A stretch of 64,000 nt of DNA, from assembly GCF_003991355.1 (NCBI RefSeq), contig NZ_RCSU01000005.1, positions 310,001 through 374,000 of the forward strand, read 5' to 3'. Both the position numbers and the translations under genes were made by a program. This document shows positions 18,798 through 27,469 of this stretch, in pieces. Position 1 is the first letter of the stretch. Each line of letters begins with the position of its first letter. The DNA is from Pseudoflavitalea rhizosphaerae (GTDB lineage Bacteria > Bacteroidota > Bacteroidia > Chitinophagales > Chitinophagaceae). The notes beneath the pieces were generated by a model that was given only the letters and a program-made list of their open reading frames with translations, had not been told where the DNA came from and did no database searches.

Positions 18798-21551
18798 ATG
18801 AAAAGATATTTAATAATACTGCTGGTAATACTTTGTGGTTTGAATGGGATATCGCAAGACAAAACCCTGGTTCAGAACCCTGACCATAAGCCAGTAAAAA
18901 ATGGTTGTGTGAGCCTGTTCAGGATGGCGGGAATTAAAAAAACTCCATACAATTTTACTGCCGAATGCGACGACTATACGGGGTGCATTAACAAATGCGG
19001 AAACTCAAGTGTCGTATGTAATTCGGCGTTTAATGTGGGTGTGATGGTGTCATGCGATCAGGGAGATCAAAAGTGCCTGGATATTGGCAAGATGCTATCT
19101 CTTGCCTTAGAAAGAAACAGCAACGCACAAAAAGCCTATTCAAGGGCTCAAAAGAAAGCCTGCACAACCTGCGACGAGGTTTTCAGTTTTCCCGGAAAAA
19201 AAATCATTCAAACCTATTGCCAGGATGCACCACTTACCAGTGGCGATTCACTCTCTGTTGACCTGAACTTGCATCCTGAAGTGAAGAAGAATCTGAAAGA
19301 ATATGAGATTGGAGCTGGTTTCAGAACATTCAACGTGAACTCTGTAGAAAGCCCGAGAATAAGGATTGGTGATTTAGGTGTTTCCAGGACCCTTTATCTA
19401 AATGGGAAATTCAGACTCAATGGTAAAGATTACTCTTGTGGTTCCTCCACCAGTATTGAATTCAAGTCCGTTGATTGCGGGAAGCCTGCACATAGATGGC
19501 GGATCCCTGTACGCGCTTCCGTTGATCCCAATGATATCATCGGACCGGAAGGTTTTGGCGATGGCAAAATGGTGAGCAGCCGCCTGCTGCAACCCTATAC
19601 CATCCGTTTCGAGAATGATTCCAACCTGGCCACAGCCCCGGCGCAGATCGTTCATATTACCCATCCGCTCGATAAGAATGTAGATCCTTTTTCCATTCGC
19701 CTGGGCAGTTTCGGATTCGGTAAACATGTATTTGAAATACCTGAAGACCGGACCTTCTACAATACTCGCCTCGATCTCAATGCTGATCTCGGTATTGTAG
19801 TAGACCTGACTGCAGGTATCAATACTGAAACCCGTGAAGCATTCTGGATCTTCGAATCCAAAGAGGCTGGCACAGGACTTCCTCCCATAGATGTAATGAA
19901 AGGTTTCCTGCCTGTGAACGATCCGCAGCATTCAGGCGAAGGATTCATCACCTATACCATCAAAGGTGCGCCGAATGCAGCTACCGGTGATACGGTACAT
20001 GCGAAAGCTTCCATCGTTTTCGATGATAATGCGCCCATTGAAACGCCTCCCATCTGGAACACTTTCGATGCCGGCGATCCGCACAGCAGCATGAAGCCGC
20101 TTCCGGCCAAAGCTGAAGGCTCTTCACTCAAACTGGAATGGACAGGCGCAGATGATCCGGAAGGATCAGGCATCAGGCATTACGATATCTATATGTCGAA
20201 AAACAATGGTCCCTTCCTGGTTTTTAAAGAAGGCATTAAAGAAACATTCGTTGATTTCAACGAAGAAGGAGGGCACTATAAATTCTTCGTGATTGCAACC
20301 GATAATGTTGGTCACCGCGAAGCACAGAAAACTGCTGCAGAAGCATCCGTTGAATGGAGACCTTCATTAGGTTGTCCTTCCAACAAAACCGTTGAACCCG
20401 ATGCAGGTGTGTGTACTGCCGTGGTAACGGGTATCGATCCTGACAGAGGCGCTCTTTCTTCCACTGTTGTGATCAGCTATACGCTCAGCGGCGCTACTAC
20501 CGCCACCGGCACGGGTTCAGCCAGTGGACTCACTTTCAACAAAGGAGTAACCACTGTTACCTATTCCGCCAACACCAATCCGGTGGTGACCTGCTCCTTT
20601 ACGGTAACTGTGAACGAAAGGGCTGAGATCTGCAATAACCAGGTGGATGATGATTGCGATGGACAGGTGGACGAGGATTGCCCAACAGGCGCAGTGCTCT
20701 GGTACCGCGATGCGGATAACGATGGTTATGGCGATATCAACAATACTGTTCTTGCCGTGAGTAAACCCGATGGCTATGTTGCCGATCTCAGGGATTGTAA
20801 CGATGGCGATGCTACCGTGCATCCCGGCGCTACCGAGATCTGCAACAACAATGTAGATGATGATTGCGATGGACAGGTGGATGAAGATTGTCCCACCAAC
20901 GAAACTACCTGGTACCGCGACGCCGATAACGACTCCTATGGTGATCCCAACAATACCCGCCGCGCTGCCACCAAACCTGATGGTTATGTAGCGGACAGCA
21001 GAGATTGCAATGACAATAACGCCAATATCCATCCCGACGCCACCGAGATCTGTGGCAATAACCAGGATGATGATTGCGATGGACAGGTAGATGAGAATTG
21101 TCCTGCATCCAGAACCTGGTACCGCGACAATGATAAAGATGGCTACGGTGACGAAGCACATTCCGTGCAGGCCGCTGACAAACCCGCCGGATATGTTGAC
21201 AGGAAAGGCGATTGCAACGATAATAACCCGAATATCCATCCCGGCGCTACAGAGGTTTGTGATGGTGTAGACAACAACTGTGATGGCAGAGGTGATGATT
21301 GCGCTCCGGGTCTCTATGCCAGGGCGATGCCCAACCCGAGCAACCGTTTCTTCCGCATCGTTATGCAGAGCGATCAACGCGAAGCGGTAACCATCACCAT
21401 CCGCAACAGCAAAGGCAAGGTGATGGAAGTGATCCGCGCAGCTGTAACGGCCACGCCTGAATTTGGCGGCAACTATACTTCTGGAATGTACTATGCAGAA
21501 ATTGTGCAGGGAGGAAGAAGAACAGTACTGAAATTGATCAAACTTCCCTGA
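18798..21551 (+). CDS. T9SS-exported protein with HYR domain and MopE-type metal-binding repeats
   Basis: A 917-residue protein; the ATG at 18798 sits just before the signal peptide (MKRYLIILLVILCGLNGISQ) and 7 bp after the previous stop. The first 130 mature residues are rich in Cys (CDDYTGC, CGNSSVVC, CTTC). Residues about 240-420 form an extracellular beta-domain opening with VRASVDPNDIIGPEGFG, common in Bacteroidota surface proteins. A fibronectin-like part (about 440-520) and a HYR domain (about 525-610) follow. Three full and one partial Cys/Asp-rich repeats of the MopE type come next (EICNN-x-VDDDCDGQVDEDC, WYRDADNDGYGD, GDCNDNN), likely to bind Ca2+ or other metals. The last 75 residues (AMPNPSNRFFRIVM to LKLIKLP) are a type A T9SS sorting domain, so the protein should be secreted and attached to the cell surface. 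Confidence 0.85.
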   Translation: MKRYLIILLVILCGLNGISQDKTLVQNPDHKPVKNGCVSLFRMAGIKKTPYNFTAECDDYTGCINKCGNSSVVCNSAFNVGVMVSCDQGDQKCLDIGKMLSLALERNSNAQKAYSRAQKKACTTCDEVFSFPGKKIIQTYCQDAPLTSGDSLSVDLNLHPEVKKNLKEYEIGAGFRTFNVNSVESPRIRIGDLGVSRTLYLNGKFRLNGKDYSCGSSTSIEFKSVDCGKPAHRWRIPVRASVDPNDIIGPEGFGDGKMVSSRLLQPYTIRFENDSNLATAPAQIVHITHPLDKNVDPFSIRLGSFGFGKHVFEIPEDRTFYNTRLDLNADLGIVVDLTAGINTETREAFWIFESKEAGTGLPPIDVMKGFLPVNDPQHSGEGFITYTIKGAPNAATGDTVHAKASIVFDDNAPIETPPIWNTFDAGDPHSSMKPLPAKAEGSSLKLEWTGADDPEGSGIRHYDIYMSKNNGPFLVFKEGIKETFVDFNEEGGHYKFFVIATDNVGHREAQKTAAEASVEWRPSLGCPSNKTVEPDAGVCTAVVTGIDPDRGALSSTVVISYTLSGATTATGTGSASGLTFNKGVTTVTYSANTNPVVTCSFTVTVNERAEICNNQVDDDCDGQVDEDCPTGAVLWYRDADNDGYGDINNTVLAVSKPDGYVADLRDCNDGDATVHPGATEICNNNVDDDCDGQVDEDCPTNETTWYRDADNDSYGDPNNTRRAATKPDGYVADSRDCNDNNANIHPDATEICGNNQDDDCDGQVDENCPASRTWYRDNDKDGYGDEAHSVQAADKPAGYVDRKGDCNDNNPNIHPGATEVCDGVDNNCDGRGDDCAPGLYARAMPNPSNRFFRIVMQSDQREAVTITIRNSKGKVMEVIRAAVTATPEFGGNYTSGMYYAEIVQGGRRTVLKLIKLP
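20625..21306 (+). repeat. In-frame tandem repeats encoding MopE-type modules
   Basis: Units begin at 20625, 20835 and 21045 (210, 210 and 207 bp), with a partial fourth at 21252. Each begins with GAG-(A/G)T(C/T)-TG and encodes EICxN, DDDCDGQVDE, a WYRD strand and a DCND motif. The near-identical DNA of units 1-3 suggests recent duplication or recombination between units. Confidence 0.85.
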
Positions 21552-21570
21552 TCATGATTACAGAAAGGAG

Positions 21571-21604
21571 AGGGGCTGACTTTTTTCGAAGTCAGCCCCT
21601 TTTC
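21571..21604 (+). terminator. Strong intrinsic terminator after the secreted gene set
   Basis: AGGGGCTGACTT (21571-21582) pairs perfectly with AAGTCAGCCCCT (21589-21600) across a TTTTCG loop, followed by TTT. It lies 20 bp after the stop of the MopE-repeat gene and ends the transcription unit. Confidence 0.85.
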
Positions 21605-21665
21605 ATGCCTGTAATTCTGAAATCCATCCGATCTTCTTACATTAGCGTTCCCATAACTATACTGT

Positions 21666-22253
21666 ATGAAATGGAAAGGCTATTTACTTGGAATCCTGAT
21701 TGCTGTTATTGCGTTGATACTGGTCTTTACCCGTATGGGCAACAGGATCAAAGACAAGATCAGTAAGGAAGAAGCAGCTCAGAAAGCAGCTCAGCAGGAC
21801 ATTCCGGTGTATACGCCTCCCATCGATTCCTTTCCTTATCTCTACAAACCCTATGATACCATGAGTATCACACCAAACAGCTGGGCCCTCGTTTTGAAAG
21901 GCAGTAAAGCCGACGTGGACCCCAAAAACAAACGGCTGGTGGAAGCGGATGGCGACATGATATTTGTGATCGATAAAAAAGATATTCCATTTGTAGTGAA
22001 TACCCGGATCCTTCAACTCAAGGTACTGAAGCCGGGTGTATTCCGTGTGGAAGCATTCCGTGTTGACAACGGCGAGAAAGTGGATGTGCTGGAGGGCATG
22101 GTCCGCGCGCAAAAAAGATATACATCTCCCTTCCCTGAACCAGATACAGTGCGCAGTTCCGAAATGGTGATGATCAACGATAAGATCGACCTGATGGAAA
22201 AAGAAAAAGAAGACCTCACGCAATTTGCCCAATGGTGGCAATCCAGGAAATAA
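21666..22253 (+). CDS. Single-pass membrane protein with a FecR-like C-terminal domain
   Basis: A 195-residue protein with one N-terminal membrane helix (residues about 5-22, YLLGILIAVIALILVF), a Lys/Ala/Gln-rich linker and then a globular part. Residues about 95-150 follow the pattern of the FecR anti-sigma/sensor domain: GDMIFVIDKKDIPFVVNTRI, then LQLKVLKPGVFRVEAF, then VDVLEGMVRAQKRY. This lines up with the matching stretch of the true FecR at 47459 (GEAYFDV, PFIVHT, VEVLGTAFNLNAY, LEKGKVKV). It lacks the cytoplasmic sigma-binding region, and no sigma gene is adjacent. The extracytoplasmic placement fits a sensor or scaffold role. I do not recognise a named family, and the FecR link is my own alignment by eye. 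Confidence 0.6.
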   Translation: MKWKGYLLGILIAVIALILVFTRMGNRIKDKISKEEAAQKAAQQDIPVYTPPIDSFPYLYKPYDTMSITPNSWALVLKGSKADVDPKNKRLVEADGDMIFVIDKKDIPFVVNTRILQLKVLKPGVFRVEAFRVDNGEKVDVLEGMVRAQKRYTSPFPEPDTVRSSEMVMINDKIDLMEKEKEDLTQFAQWWQSRK

Positions 22254-22335
22254 AGTTTCATTTCGATTCACCCTAATTATGCTATGCAGTGTTTGATGAA
22301 AAGGAGCCGGTATAAAAACAGGCTGCTTTTCGAGT

Positions 22336-24459
22336 ATGGTATATTTCCAACATTCCCGCGCTGCCCTGATGGCAGGATTCATGTTTTTCGGCGCAGGGCT
22401 TTCAGGCCAGGCCCAAACTTCAAAAGATACGATCAGTGCTGATGGACTCCGCAAAGGCATCGTAAAAGCAGTTGCTCAAAAACTGCAAAAAAGTCATTAT
22501 GCCCCCAAAGCCTTCGATGATAAATTCTCCGCCGAGATCTGGGATAACTTTCTCCATAATCTCGACGGACGTCGCAATATTTTCCTGGCAGGTGATATAG
22601 AAAATTTGAAGAAGCACCGCTCACTGCTGGATGATGAGATCAATGCAGGCACCATAGCTTTTTTTGATGAAACCTGGAAGATCTACTCCCGTCGCCTGCA
22701 GGAGGCAAAGATCTTTGTTGAGAAATCCCTTAAACAACCTTTTAGCTTTACTTCCAAAGAGATACTGGAAACGGAAAGAAAAGATAGCCCGTATCCCGCT
22801 ACAGTTGCAGAAAGAGATAAGATCTGGTATGCATTCCTGAAATATGCGGTGCTCCGGGCATATACGGATATTGAAACCAATGCTTCCTCTGCATCCATCG
22901 ATCCCGTTCTGGAAAAGAAAGCACGTGAGAACGTAGCTGCCCAGTACCGCCGTTTCTTTATCACACAACAAAAAGAAACTGCCATCAACGAGAAGTTCGC
23001 CATGTATGTAAATGCGATTGCGTTGAATATGGACCCGCATACCAGTTACACTTATCCTACCATGAAAGACCCTGTTCGTGCACAGTTGTCAGGACAGTAT
23101 TTTGGGATCGGTATGGAACTGGGGATCGGGGAAATGGATGTTTTTGTGAAAAGACTTTTGCCCGGAGGCTCCGCTTATAAAAGTGGCCTGCTGAAAGAGA
23201 ACGACAGGATCCTGGCAGTGATCGACAATAAAGGAAAGATGGTCCCCACAGCAGACCTGGACCCCAATGATATTACCGGTATGATCAGGGGAGAAGAAGG
23301 TACATCCGTTACCATGTTAGTGATGCAACCCGGTTCTCCTGAAAGAACGGTTACTATTCCCCGTGAGAAGATCTCCGAAGTTGCCAACAAGGCGAAAAGT
23401 GCCGTGATCAACCAGAATGGAAAAAAGATCGGTTACCTCTACCTGCCATTGTTCTATATGAACTCCGGCAATGAACAATTGCCAGGCTGTTCCGCAGACG
23501 TGGCAGCTGAACTTGATAAGCTCCGCGACCAGGAAGTGGAAGGTATCGTATTTGACCTGCGCGGAAATGGCGGCGGCTCACTCACCGAAGTGGTAAGAAT
23601 GGGCGCCAGCTTCATGCCAGCCACGCCCATGAGCCTTCTGCGTTCAAGAGATAAGGTGGACGTTTATACTTCTCCGGTAGTGAATGCACCGAAGTTCCAG
23701 GGACCACTGGTAGTGCTGGTTGACGAAGGCAGTGCCTCCGCTTCAGAAATATTCGCGGCAGCTATCCAGGACCACCAGCGTGGACTGGTGATCGGAACTT
23801 CCTCTTCATTTGGAAAAGGAACTGCACAAACGATGACGAATATCGGTAAGATGGGAGATCCTGCCAATGGCATTCCAGATATCAATTACGGAAGCATGCG
23901 CATCACGCTACAGAAATTTTATCGAGCCAGTGGAGCCACTACGCAACTGCAGGGCGTTAAACCTGATGTTGTGCTGGCAGACAGGCTGGTGCTCAATAGC
24001 GTGAGGGAGATAGAAATGCCCGCTGCCATGCCGGTAGATACTCTTACTGTTGCGAAGGCGCCTGAAAAATTCAATACAATCGACTATGCGCCGCTGATCA
24101 GGAAAGCCCAGCAAAGAGCCAATGAGAACAGTACGCTTCAGGTGATCGGAAAGAACATGAGCAGACTTCAGTTCCTGCAAAAAGCGCCGGTTAATATGGA
24201 ACTCAGCAGCTACCGGAAGCTGAAACAGGAAATGAAAGACCTGGAACAACAAATTGCAAAAGCAAAAGAATTACCAGCCTCCGGCATGCAACTCTCTGCT
24301 TCTTTTTACATGAACATCAATCCTGAATTGCAGAAAAAAGACGAATACCAGGAAAAACTATACAATAACTGGCTCGAAAGCCTGAGCAAAGACCTTTTCT
24401 TATCCGAAGCTGTACAATTGGTGCAAGACATGATCAAAGCGCCTCAAATAAAAAAATAA
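22336..24459 (+). CDS. prc: Carboxy-terminal processing protease Prc/Tsp (S41A family)
   Basis: A 707-residue periplasmic serine protease. A hydrophobic signal segment ends near SGQAQ (residue about 27). An N-terminal helical region with the Prc hallmark (HYAPKAFDDKFSAEIWDNFL, then NLDGRRNIFL) precedes a PDZ domain (about 240-330, FGIGMELGIGEMDVFVKRLL). The S41 catalytic core (about 350-530) shows FDLRGNGGGS, the nucleophile Ser468 in GSASASEIFAAA and the general base Lys494 in SFGKGTAQ. A C-terminal Prc-type helical domain follows. The enzyme cleaves proteins near their C-termini and in other bacteria trims envelope proteins and peptidoglycan hydrolases. It is followed 19 bp later by two TlpA-type genes, suggesting a joint envelope-maintenance unit. 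Confidence 0.93.
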   Translation: MVYFQHSRAALMAGFMFFGAGLSGQAQTSKDTISADGLRKGIVKAVAQKLQKSHYAPKAFDDKFSAEIWDNFLHNLDGRRNIFLAGDIENLKKHRSLLDDEINAGTIAFFDETWKIYSRRLQEAKIFVEKSLKQPFSFTSKEILETERKDSPYPATVAERDKIWYAFLKYAVLRAYTDIETNASSASIDPVLEKKARENVAAQYRRFFITQQKETAINEKFAMYVNAIALNMDPHTSYTYPTMKDPVRAQLSGQYFGIGMELGIGEMDVFVKRLLPGGSAYKSGLLKENDRILAVIDNKGKMVPTADLDPNDITGMIRGEEGTSVTMLVMQPGSPERTVTIPREKISEVANKAKSAVINQNGKKIGYLYLPLFYMNSGNEQLPGCSADVAAELDKLRDQEVEGIVFDLRGNGGGSLTEVVRMGASFMPATPMSLLRSRDKVDVYTSPVVNAPKFQGPLVVLVDEGSASASEIFAAAIQDHQRGLVIGTSSSFGKGTAQTMTNIGKMGDPANGIPDINYGSMRITLQKFYRASGATTQLQGVKPDVVLADRLVLNSVREIEMPAAMPVDTLTVAKAPEKFNTIDYAPLIRKAQQRANENSTLQVIGKNMSRLQFLQKAPVNMELSSYRKLKQEMKDLEQQIAKAKELPASGMQLSASFYMNINPELQKKDEYQEKLYNNWLESLSKDLFLSEAVQLVQDMIKAPQIKK

Positions 24460-24478
24460 ATACCAAACACAAATTCCA

Positions 24479-25621
24479 ATGATGAAGAAATTGCTATCTG
24501 CTGCTCTTTGTTTGCTGGCACTGAGTGCACGCAGTCAGGACGAGTTGACCATTGAAGCCGACATGAAATGGTTACCAAATGATACCATAGTGGTTGTTTA
24601 TGATCCTTATTCTGGTGAATGGGATTCCACTTTTGTGAAAAATCACAAATTCAACCTGACCATGAAAATACCAAAAGGCGGATGTGCGTATATCCTGCAG
24701 GTTGGAAAGGATATCTCGAATATTGAAAAGACAGCAACTGTTCAATACCTCGAGCCAGGTAAGATGGTGATCAAAGACGGAAAAGAACCCGGTTTCAAAC
24801 ATGCAAAATATTCCGGCAGCCAGTTTGTAAAGGATTGGGTGTACGTAATGGATAATTTTTCAGAGACCTCTCCACGTTACCTGAAATTGAATGAGCTGGA
24901 AGAAATACAGATCAAGGCTTCACAGATCGGCGATGAAGATGCTGCAGAAAAAGCAAAGAGCGAGGCCGACGTACTGAAAAAGAAAAGGAACGAAGATGCC
25001 CTTGCATGGGTAAGGCAAAACTCCAACTCCGGCGTGGCTTCCTATGTGATCATGGCCTGGTTCAATAATAACAGGGATTCCCTGATCCGTTCCCTGGGCG
25101 CACATGCACAGAAAAGCAGGATCTCCCAAAGGATCCTCAATCCCGGAAAAACAGATCCAATACCTGTTTCATTCAGCATGGGCACTCCTGCAGAAGATAA
25201 ACTGGCTGCCGGCAAAGAAGCTCCTGCCTTTACCACGCTTGATGAGAATGGTAAAGAAGTAAAGCTGTCTGATTTCAAAGGCAAGTATGTATTCCTGGAT
25301 TTCTGGGCAAGCTGGTGCGGACCCTGCAAACCGCAGATCCCCTTCCTGAAAGCTGCCAATGATAAATTCAAATCGAAGAATTTTGTAATGATCGCTGTTT
25401 CGCTTGATGGTAACCGTGATGCATGGCTGAAAGCCGTAGCCAGCCATAAAATGGATTGGCTCCAGCTCTCTTCCCTGAAATCCTGGAAAGAACCGGCAGC
25501 ACTGGCTTATGAAGTGAACTCCATTCCTTTCAATATACTGATCGGACCTGATGGAAAGATCCTCGCGAAAGGACTGTACAATGAAGATATCGACAAGAAA
25601 CTTTCCGAACTGGTGAAATAA
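24479..25621 (+). CDS. TlpA-family thiol-disulfide oxidoreductase with DUF4369-like N-terminal domain
   Basis: A 380-residue exported protein; the signal peptide ends near SARSQ (about residue 20). Residues about 22-125 form a beta-rich domain of the DUF4369 kind (ADMKWLPNDTIVVVYDPYSG, then KFNLTMKIPKGG). A charged helical linker follows. The C-terminal thioredoxin-fold domain (about 240-380) holds the redox motif WASWCGPCKPQIPFL with the two active cysteines three residues apart, and the cis-Pro loop near SIPFNILIGPDG. Such proteins act as periplasmic or surface-linked thiol reductases and are abundant in Bacteroidota. Two overlapping Met codons are possible (24479 and 24482); I used the first. 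It is closely followed by a second, similar gene. The client proteins are unknown. Confidence 0.9.
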   Translation: MMKKLLSAALCLLALSARSQDELTIEADMKWLPNDTIVVVYDPYSGEWDSTFVKNHKFNLTMKIPKGGCAYILQVGKDISNIEKTATVQYLEPGKMVIKDGKEPGFKHAKYSGSQFVKDWVYVMDNFSETSPRYLKLNELEEIQIKASQIGDEDAAEKAKSEADVLKKKRNEDALAWVRQNSNSGVASYVIMAWFNNNRDSLIRSLGAHAQKSRISQRILNPGKTDPIPVSFSMGTPAEDKLAAGKEAPAFTTLDENGKEVKLSDFKGKYVFLDFWASWCGPCKPQIPFLKAANDKFKSKNFVMIAVSLDGNRDAWLKAVASHKMDWLQLSSLKSWKEPAALAYEVNSIPFNILIGPDGKILAKGLYNEDIDKKLSELVK

Positions 25622-25641
25622 ACCAACCAACCGAACCGCAC

Positions 25642-26631
25642 ATGAAAAACAGAATAGTACATGTTCTGATGATGATGCTTCTTCCGGCCTTATCCTTTGC
25701 TCAGGGATTTGTGATCAGAGGAAAAGTGCCGGGCATCATCAGCGGCTATGCCAGATTTGAAAAACATGCCCATGAAGATGAAGACCAGCACCAGTTCCCG
25801 GAAAAGGTAAGGATCGTGAACGGTGAATTTGAACTGAGAGGAAAGGTGGGTAAACCTAAAAGAGTGGGGCTTGTCATCAGCACCAAAAAAGTGATGATGC
25901 TCCTGGAGAATGCGGAATATACCATTGAAACACCATTTTCTGAACTAAGCGAATTATCAGTAAAAGGTGGGGCCCTGAATATTTCACATTTACGTTTCCT
26001 GCAGGCAAAACTGCAACCAGAAGCTTTCGTGCAACAGAATCCAAATGATCCTTTTTCCGGCTGGTTGATTATGAACTTCCTGACCGCTGACTCAGAAAAG
26101 CTGAAGAAGCTCTATGATCAACTTGGTCCGGTGGCGAAATCATCTGTATTTGGAGAGGAAATAAAAGCGCTCTGTGATCCTGCACTCAAACCAACACTTA
26201 CCGGTAAAGCCGCTCCGGCAGCCATTTTGACCAGTTTGGATGGTAAACAGTTTTCCTGGGACCGCTTTGCCGGCAAACTGCTGGTAGTGGATTTCTGGGC
26301 TTCCTGGTGCGGACCATGCAGGTACTTTATTCCAAAACTGAAAAAGACCTACGAAGCCTATGCCCCGAAAGGTGTGGAATTCATCAGTGTTTCGGTTGAT
26401 GATAAAGTTGACCTCTGGAAGAATGCCGTGAAGGAAGAAAAGATGCCCTGGCAGCAGGGACTCGGCCAGCATGGCTTCAGCGACGCCGGACTGAAAACAC
26501 CTTTTCTCTTCAACTCGATCCCCTATATGGTGATCATTGGCCCTGATGGGAAAGTGGTGGCTGAGCTTGATTTCTATAAAAAAGAAAGATTGGAGAACGA
26601 ACTGGACCGTTTGCTTTCCGAACACAAATAA
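25642..26631 (+). CDS. TlpA-family thiol-disulfide oxidoreductase (second copy)
   Basis: A 329-residue exported protein; the signal peptide ends near LSFAQ (about residue 20). A DUF4369-like N-terminal domain (about 22-110) contains FVIRGKVPGIISGYARFEKH and a run of His/Asp/Glu (HAHEDEDQHQ) that might bind a metal. The thioredoxin domain (about 190-329) carries WASWCGPCRYFIPKL and the cis-Pro loop SIPYMVIIGPDGKV. It lies 20 bp after its homologue, so the two form a tandem pair that probably arose by duplication. They differ in the linker and in the residue after the second Cys (Lys versus Arg), which suggests different clients. A strong terminator follows. Confidence 0.9.
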   Translation: MKNRIVHVLMMMLLPALSFAQGFVIRGKVPGIISGYARFEKHAHEDEDQHQFPEKVRIVNGEFELRGKVGKPKRVGLVISTKKVMMLLENAEYTIETPFSELSELSVKGGALNISHLRFLQAKLQPEAFVQQNPNDPFSGWLIMNFLTADSEKLKKLYDQLGPVAKSSVFGEEIKALCDPALKPTLTGKAAPAAILTSLDGKQFSWDRFAGKLLVVDFWASWCGPCRYFIPKLKKTYEAYAPKGVEFISVSVDDKVDLWKNAVKEEKMPWQQGLGQHGFSDAGLKTPFLFNSIPYMVIIGPDGKVVAELDFYKKERLENELDRLLSEHK

Positions 26632-26653
26632 GTCTTTTTTTCTGTAGTTCGAT

Positions 26654-26690
26654 AAGGGGTTGACTTTAGCGGTCAACCCCTTTCTTTTTG
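26654..26690 (+). terminator. Intrinsic terminator after the second TlpA gene
   Basis: AAGGGGTTGAC (26654-26664) pairs with GTCAACCCCTT (26672-26682) around a seven-base loop, followed by TCTTTTTG. It ends the Prc/TlpA unit. Confidence 0.85.
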
Positions 26691-26840
26691 AATCAAAATA
26701 ACACCCTTGATAGCCCTTGTTGCCTTAAAGAAACCTGAATATGTTTCAGAATGACAACACAAAGAAAAGGGGGGAAGAGGCGTGAAAGAATAGCCGCTTA
26801 ACAAATGGGGTGGTTCACTTAACCACTGAAGTCATGCAAT

Positions 26841-26875
26841 AAAAAAGCAAAGGCCGCCCCAGTTGGAACGGCCTT
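26841..26875 (-). terminator. Intrinsic terminator of the small lipoprotein gene
   Basis: On the minus strand AAGGCCG (26875-26869) pairs with CGGCCTT (26856-26850), followed by TGCTTTTTTATTGC. It lies about 25 bp after the stop of the lipoprotein gene. Confidence 0.8.
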
Positions 26876-26900
26876 ACACAGGATGGTATTACAAAAGTAT

Positions 26901-27311
26901 TTAGCGTACGAATGTATGGGTGATGATCCCCGACGTTGTTGAATTGCTGTTGAATTCCTGGGCCGCAACGGATTTGCCGTTCACGATGATCTCCAGTTTC
27001 AGGTTGCCGCCCACAAAAGAGGCGCCGGTGAGGCCGATTGCCACAGGCTCGGTTAGTTTGACTTCCACTTTCTTGTTGAACGGAATGGCAGCGTTATTGA
27101 TATCTGTTTCGCCCAATGTTTCATTGGTGTACATGACATCGGCCTTGTTCAGACCGCTGTTGCTGCTTACTTTGTACTCCACAGAAACGGTGCGCGGAAA
27201 GCCGCTGTCTTTGTTGTCATCTTTGTCTTTACTGCAGGAAGTTCCGAGCAGCGCTACTGCCATCAAAAGTGTAAAGAATCTCATAGGGTGTCTCAATAAT
27301 GGTGTCTTCAT
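26901..27311 (-). CDS. Small lipoprotein, MmpS-like beta-fold
   Basis: A 136-residue lipoprotein precursor. The lipobox LLGTSC places the modified Cys near residue 26, followed by an acidic/Lys linker (SKDKDDNKDSG). The mature part is one small beta-domain: VEYKVSSNSGLNKADVMYTN, then INNAAIPFNKKVEVKLTEPV, then GGNLKLEIIVNGKSVA. This alternation resembles the MmpS-like fold found in many Bacteroidota lipoproteins of unknown role. A shorter start at 27284 (MRFFTLLMAVALLG) is also plausible and gives a tighter signal peptide. It is a single gene with its own promoter and terminator, convergent with the TlpA unit and divergent from the histidine kinase. No function is assigned. Confidence 0.75.
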   Translation of the reverse strand: MKTPLLRHPMRFFTLLMAVALLGTSCSKDKDDNKDSGFPRTVSVEYKVSSNSGLNKADVMYTNETLGETDINNAAIPFNKKVEVKLTEPVAIGLTGASFVGGNLKLEIIVNGKSVAAQEFNSNSTTSGIITHTFVR

Positions 27312-27349
27312 CTTCGAATAGTTTTAATAGCTGATACGATAATTGCTTG

Positions 27350-27380
27350 CAAAAATATTGGCGTCGCCACTGCGTTCCAA
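27350..27380 (-). promoter_or_regulatory. Candidate promoter of the small lipoprotein gene
   Basis: On the minus strand TTG (27380-27378), 20 bases, then TATTTTTG (27357-27350) fit the Bacteroidota TTTG-N19-TAnnTTTG pattern. The start would be near 27343, 32 bases before the ATG at 27311. Confidence 0.55.
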
Positions 27381-27469
27381 TCCTGTGAAACATGGTTTTT
27401 CAGGTACCTGTTTCCCGGTATTTTTCCACTATTTGATTTTTGAAGCCCAATTATTGTTTATTTGCTCCC

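Noticed and set aside
20517-21377. A 286-codon open frame on the minus strand across the MopE repeats
   Set aside because: It is the exact reverse of the Asp/Cys-rich repeat code (strings of Ile/Val/Ala), has no start signal or family feel, and the plus-strand protein is clearly real.
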